From the NCBI GenBank assembly GCA_963691655.1, contig OY829329.1:14708708-14772707 (forward strand): 64,000 nucleotides of DNA, in the 5' to 3' direction. Made by a program: the position numbers and the translations under genes. This document shows, piece by piece, positions 58,765-64,000 of this stretch (positions within the stretch are counted from its first letter, which is position 1; each line of letters begins with the position of its first letter). This DNA comes from Toxonevra muliebris. Lineage: Eukaryota; Arthropoda; Insecta; Diptera; Pallopteridae. The notes under the pieces were generated by a model. That model saw only the letters and a list, made by a program, of their open reading frames with translations. It did not search any database and was not told where the DNA came from.

Positions 58765-58915
58765 GTTTCTTATTGAAGGTTTGCCATTTCCAGCCAAGAG
58801 ATGGTGCTGCGAAGAAAAGTTTTTATTTTCTATTTTTGAATTTTTTTGACCGAGCTGAACTTCGAATCCGGTCTATCTAGCAAAAATCATTATGCCACGG
58901 CGACCGCTATTCTCA
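58765..58915 (-). mobile_element. SINE-like element with tRNA-type head, copy 2 (minus)
   Basis: On the minus strand the head reads GCGGTCGCCGTGGCATAATG then ATTTTTGCTAGATAGACC and GGATTCGAAGTTCAGC. TGGCATAATGA fits a Pol III A box and GGATTCGAAGTTC approximates a B box about 30 bases later, as in tRNA-derived SINEs. A ~100-bp body follows, shared with copy 1. No clear A tail or target duplication was found. Confidence 0.55.
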
Positions 58916-59233
58916 CAATGATCGGGGAAATTAAAACCTAAGAAACTGAGAGGCACAGTAGTCCAGGGAGTTACCATTTTGTTGTCGGTGAACTTAAAGT
59001 TCTGAGGTCGTTTTGACGTATTATTATTTTGAAGACCCTAGCTTATTTTATTCAAATCTTATTGTTCCCAGTTTCTAAAAACATGATTTCGAGACTTCAT
59101 CACGATTTATCAAATCTATAGCGGTAATATTATAATTTTTGAATTTTTGTAGAATAATTTTCAGTATTTGTCATAATCGCAATCGTCGTAGTTTTTGAAT
59201 AATTTAGAAAAAAACATGTTCATATTGTTTTTA
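58916..59233. other. AT-rich spacer
   Basis: Unique-looking sequence between the SINE-like copy and the TTAA MITE. No gene or ordered repeat was seen. Confidence 0.5.
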
Positions 59234-59420
59234 ATAACCCTTTTTACTCCAAATAAAAAGTTGTAAAAAAAACGAGTTTATTTGATTTGCCTTCTTCATC
59301 ATAACGATAACTACAATGCCAGTTATCAATCTCTTTTTTGGTTGAATAATGAGCGAAAGCGTTTAACTCTTGTCTGATTCGAATCCGCGCAAATTCATTG
59401 GTGGGCTTTAAAAGAGTTAA
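59234..59420. mobile_element. TTAA MITE, family E, copy 2
   Basis: Begins ATAACCCTTTTTACTCCAAA, just after a TTAA at 59231. Its right end in reverse is TTAACTCTTTTAAAGCCCAC. Homologous to 48117-48296: AAATAAAAAGTTGTAAA, GAGCGAAAGCGTTTAACTCT, CCGCGCAAATTCATTGG. The left TTAA seems mutated or shifted by three bases. Confidence 0.65.
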
Positions 59421-61410
59421 AGAAGCATGTATATATTTTGAATTTTTTTCATCAAAAATACAGGGTTGCATTTGATATTATATTTTAAAATATCATCGTT
59501 AAATCGCATTTCATGAAATCTAAATTCGAAATCTCGTGATTATTCTGCAATAATCTAGATTTGAAGCATAAATATGAAAAACGGAATTCGATTAGAATGA
59601 ATTGTTTTAGTACATTGAATGCTCTTAATCAAGCATGATTTAGCTCATAAGGGTTAAAGCTAACACCAATATAAATATAAATACTTCTTTATTTTAAGGG
59701 AGCGGTGGGAAAAGGAGTAACTGAATGCATCTTTCACCAAAAATCAACGAAGTAGAAACTTGAATGCATTACACTGATTGATTTGTAAATCAATTGGTTA
59801 CACAGGATTGCAAAGAAATTCACACACACACACACACATAAAGTTAATTGTATTGTGTGTTTGGTGTATAGCCAGAAGCGATGGACACCCATTTTCACAG
59901 GATTTTCTGAATCCTTTTGCACACATTTTCTGTGTGTAGAACCAAAAATTGATTGTATGTGTGGTGAAAATAAGATTTGTATTTTCCATTCAAGAGCAAA
60001 TTCAATTGTACATAGACAATGAATGGCAAGTGCCAACAAAAAACGAGAAGCTCAACCAGTTTGATTGCGTAATTAGCATTTTGTGGCGTTTTTTTTTTAT
60101 TGAAATTATATGCACGCATTGCTTATCATAACAAAGCAATTATTTTTATGCGTATGCCAGCTCATTCAAATATTAAATCTTCTGCCAGACAGACAACAGA
60201 TACTGAAGAAGTGTTGAGTGGCTGGGACTTATTCTGAAATAAACGGAGAAGCTAAATTGTTTGTTTTTATTTAGAGTATTTTATTTTTAATGTCTACATA
60301 ATAAAAATTATGCGTTTTAATTCTTTATTGTCTCATTAATTAATGAAAATTACGAAAAGCTCTTAATTGTCATTAGGAATTTAGAAAATTACCCGTTGGC
60401 TTTTTTTTTTTTAGAAGAGAGAGGAGTAATGAACGTCTGGCTGTCATAAAAATAGAAAAGTAGCAGACACATAAAATTAATTAATTTGATATTTAAAATA
60501 AATCTTAAAAATAAAAAAAAACCGATTTCAAAAGCTTTAAGTTTTCTTAAAAGCTTAAAGCTCCAATTTTTGCACTGAAGTGAGCTTTTTGGCCGTCACT
60601 GTTCTAGAAGCTCTTCTGGTAATATGGTATCTAACTAATATAACATTCTTAAACCCATTTTCCGATTTACCTAAATAATTATTGAATTGCAAAACTATTA
60701 AAAAATAATTTTCCAACAATATTTCACGGGAAAAAAAACTTTTGTGAATAAAATCACACAATGACGACGGTGACGGACGATACCGCAACCAACCACCAGC
60801 ACATTGGATTAATAATATTTAAATAGCACGGGAAATATCAACAAAAGGAACAGAAAACGACAATGACTATTCTGACTATGACAATGAGTGCCTGCTGCTG
60901 CTGCTTTTTCTGCTGCTGCTGCAACTGCCTCATGTAATTCAAATGTAATTTCAACTTGCCCCAAGGATAGGGTTTAATTAGAAAAAGCTTGAAAGTAGGC
61001 AGGCAGCAGAAGCAGCAGCAATAACTACTAACTATAAATGAGAACGAACACGTGAAGTAAAGGAGGGAGAAAGAGACAGCGAGAAACGGGGAGAGAGTGA
61101 GAGAACGATGGAAAACACCAAACGGAAGTTGTCCTTTTTTGCATTGTTGAAATATATTTTCCATTTTCATTATAGCAACTGCTCTACATATACAGTTACT
61201 TTAACTGTTACAATGCGCACTCAAAATGTGTGTGTGGAATGTATATTTGTATATGTGTGTGTGTTTGTTTTTCTGTGTAGGTGTGAAATGACAAAATATG
61301 GAAATATTTTTGTTGAATTTTTTTTTTTCTTCTTTTTTGCTTCTAATTTTACGAATTTTACTTTAAATGAAGGAAGTTTTCGTTCTGTTTCCTTATGGTT
61401 TATAAAAATC
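59421..61410. other. Unique-looking DNA with microsatellites and a hAT-like motif
   Basis: CA run at 59821-59838. GGCCGTCACTG at 60591-60601, in reverse CAGTGACGGCC, is like 30467. A CTG run (60891-60923) and a CAG run (about 61000-61020) face each other. TG-rich DNA is near 61220-61270, and a T run near 61319. AAGGGTTAA at 59649-59657 is a lone TTAA-type end. No protein is recognised. Confidence 0.5.
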
Positions 61411-63948
61411 CAGTGGCAGGTCAAGGATTTAGGTTTAGAGGGAAAGGAATATATTAAATATTAAATGTAAATATTTTAAGGTATAGGTGCAGACCGGTGC
61501 AGACATAAAAAATAACAGAAAAACTAACCCATTGATCGATTTCTTTCATGATGGATCGCAAATATGTTTTCAAATGATTGCGAGCTGAAAAACTTTTTCA
61601 TTTCAATTTTAGACTAAATTAAGATTAAAAGTTAGACTGAAATTTATACAAAATTCAAACAAAAATTCCTATTAAGCTCAGATCTAATTTACACTCGAAT
61701 TTAGGCCAAAAATTAACTTAAACTTGAAATTAGGTCGAATTCTCATCAGAAATTAGACCAAAAATTAGACTAAGAAATAAATTGGAATTTAGACCAAAAC
61801 TCCGATTAAACTCAGAATAAAGCTAAGGCTCAAATTTCAGAACAAAACTCAAACTTAAATTCAGTTTGAATTTTCACAAGAAACTAGACTTAAAGCCACA
61901 TTGAAATTTAGACCAAAATTCCGACTAAGCTCAAAACAAAATTAAGACTCGAATTCAAACCCAAAATCAACCCAAATTTTCGACGTTTGGTCAAACCAAA
62001 GCTCTGACCGAATTCTCACAAGGAATTAGACCGAATTCTCATTTGAAATTAGACCAAAAATTAGACTAAATATGAGATTGAAATTCAGAACATAAATCAG
62101 ACCAAAACTCAAACTAAGAAAAAAGAAACAGAAACAGAAACCAAAATTTAATTTAATGACTAAAAAAATATTCGACCTAATTTTAAGAAAAAATTTAGAG
62201 CAAAACTTGGACCAAACTCAAACCAAAACTCAAGTTCAAAATCAGAGCAAAATTGAGACTAAAATTCAATTTAAAGACTAAACCAAAATTTAGACCAAAA
62301 CTGAAACCAAAAATCAGAAATCTAAAATGGATTTAGACCAAAATTCAAACTAAAAAAAAGAAAAAAATAGACAAAAATTTAAAACTCTAGTTCAAAACCA
62401 GAACAAAATTTAGACCAAAATTCAATTTCATGACTAAAACAATATTCGGCCTACTTTTGAGAAAAAATTTAGACCAAAAATTGGAACACAATTCAAATTA
62501 AAATTTAGACCAAAACTCAGACCAAATTTAAACCAAAACTTAAGTTCAAAATCCGAACCAAATTTAGACCAAAATTCAATTTCGTGACTAAAACAAGATT
62601 TAGTCTAATATTGAGACCAAATTTAGACCAAAACTCAAGCTAAGAAAAAAACAAAAATCACAAACTCTAGTTCAAAATCAGAACCAAATTTAGACCAAAA
62701 TTTAATTTCATGATTAAAACAATATTCGACCTAATTTTAAGAAAAAATTTATAGCAAAACTTAGACCAAACCCAAACCAAAACTCAAGCTCGAAATTAGA
62801 GCAAAATTAAGATTAAAATTTAATTTAAAAACTAAACCAAAATTTAGACTAAAACTGAAACCAAAAATCAGACCAAAATCAGAACAAAATTGAAATTAAA
62901 ATTTAAACTAAAACTCAGGCCAAACTCAAACCAAAACTCAAGTTCAAAATCAGTACAAAATTTAGACCAAAATTCAATTTCATGACTAAAACAATATTCG
63001 GCCTAACTTTAAGAACAAATTTAGACCAAAAATTTAAACACAATTCAAATTAAAATTTAGACTAAAACTCTGACTAAATTTAATCCAAAACTCAAGTTCA
63101 AAATCAGAAAAAAATTTAGACCAAAATTCAATTTCGTGACTAAAACAAGATTTAGTCTAATATTGAGACCTAATTTAGACCAAAACTAAAACTAAGAAAA
63201 AAACAAAAATCAAAAACTCTAGTTTTAAAATCAGAACCAAATTTAGACCAAAATTTAATTTCATGATTAAAACAATATTCAATCTAAAATCTAAATGGAT
63301 ACCAAATTTAGACCAAATGTCAAACTAAAAAAAGACAAAAATCCAAAACTCTAGTTCAAAACCAGAACAAAATTTAGACCAAAGTTCAATTTTATGACTA
63401 AAAAAAAATTCGGCCTGACTTTAAGAAAAAATTTAGACCAAAAATTGGAACACAATTCAAATTAAAATTTAGACCAAAACTCAGACTAAATTTAAACCAA
63501 AACTCAAGTTCAAAATCACAACAAAATTTATACCAAAACTCTGACCAAATTTAAACCAAAACTTAAGTTCAAAATCCGAACCAAATTTAGACCAAAATTC
63601 AATTTCGTGACTAAAACAATATTTAGTCTAATATTGAGACCAAATTTAGACCAAAACTAAAACTAAGAAAAAAACAAAAATTAAAAACTCTAGTTCAAAA
63701 TCAGAACCAAAATTTAATTTCATGATTAAAACAATATTCGGCCTAATTTTAAAAAAAAATTTAGACAAAAACTCAGACCAAACTCAAACCAAAATTCAAG
63801 TTCAAAATCAGAGCAAAATTTAGACCAAAATTGAATTAAAAGACTAAACCAAAATTCAGCCTAAAATTGAGACCAAATTAAGTCCAAAACTCAAACTAAA
63901 AAAAAAAAAAACAAAAAAAGAGTGTGCCCTTTTTTTGATCCGCCACTG
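61411..63948. mobile_element. Non-autonomous hAT-like element carrying a satellite array
   Basis: Left end CAGTGGCAGGTCAAGGATTT at 61411. The right end in reverse is CAGTGGCGGATCAAAAAAAG from 63948. These agree at 12 of the first 14 bases and fit the CAGTGGCGGATC start common in hAT elements. The eight flanking bases are TAAAAATC (left) and TAAATAAC (right), six of eight matching, consistent with an old 8-bp target duplication. There is no transposase frame; the interior is almost wholly the 12-bp satellite. Confidence 0.6.
61610..63900 (-). repeat. ~12-bp satellite, inverted array M4, inside the hAT-like element
   Basis: TTTAGACCAAAATTC/ACTCAGACC words. From about 62150 a higher-order unit of several hundred bases recurs: CAATTTCATGACTAAAACAA, TATTCGGCCTAATTTTAAG, AAAAATTTAGACC, CTCAAGTTCAAAATCAGA, and a block with CTAAGAAAAAAACAAAAATC plus AACTCTAGTTC. 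Copies are visible near 62400, 62700, 62950, 63240, 63380 and 63700. Confidence 0.88.
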
Positions 63949-64000
63949 TAAATAACTACACACACAGAGTGTGAAAATATAAGAAAATTGCTATTTCTAA

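Overview
This window looks like non-coding, repeat-dominated DNA from a higher dipteran fly (Brachycera, Schizophora-like). The evidence is indirect: very high A+T, many CAA/CAG/GTT triplet and CA/TG runs, GAGA-type tracts, TTAA-bounded small DNA elements, hAT-like and pogo-like ends, and tRNA-derived SINE-like heads. No gene can be named. Nearly every open frame here is a product of low-complexity or tandem-repeat DNA. The species cannot be told from the sequence.

Layout. 0.5-2.1 kb: a ~141-bp degenerate tandem repeat that flips strand near 1.5 kb. 3.38-3.50 kb: a candidate untranslated first exon ending in an ideal splice donor. 3.6-9.5 kb: two arrays of a ~37-bp minisatellite in opposite orientations. 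The second has inverted ends and an internal 572-bp higher-order duplication. 10.2 kb: a 160-bp MITE. 12.3-13.1, 15.8-16.35, 22.4-23.8, 24.4-24.7, 48.1-48.3, 54.9-55.1 and 59.2-59.4 kb: members of several TTAA-bounded, piggyBac-like non-autonomous families ending in TTAACCCTTT, one nested in another. 18.0-30.3 kb: four arrays of a very degenerate ~12-bp satellite reading GGTCTGAATTTT on the + strand. 33.9-46.0 and 61.6-63.9 kb: four arrays of the same satellite on the other strand. 31.7-32.7 and 54.0-54.9 kb: a ~130-bp repeat in opposite orientations. 38.26-39.74 kb: eleven copies of a 135-bp unit bounded by pogo/Tigger-like inverted ends. 48.85-51.0 kb: a ~41-bp GAATTC-rich satellite. 57.2-58.9 kb: a ~110-bp repeat alternating with two SINE-like copies. 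61.41-63.95 kb: a 12-bp-satellite array enclosed by hAT-like inverted ends with a degenerate 8-bp duplication.

Possible host sequence is limited to the 5'-UTR-like exon near 3.4 kb (+), a 65-nt candidate coding exon at 55,501-55,565 (+) with branch point, acceptor and donor, a donor-bounded segment near 20.57 kb (-), and GAGA-rich blocks near 13.6 and 15.5 kb. A simple reading is that most of the window is a very long intron, or intergenic DNA, that grew by transposon insertion and tandem amplification of transposon-borne repeats. The main theme is that almost every repeat family occurs in both orientations, and several arrays sit inside recognisable element ends.
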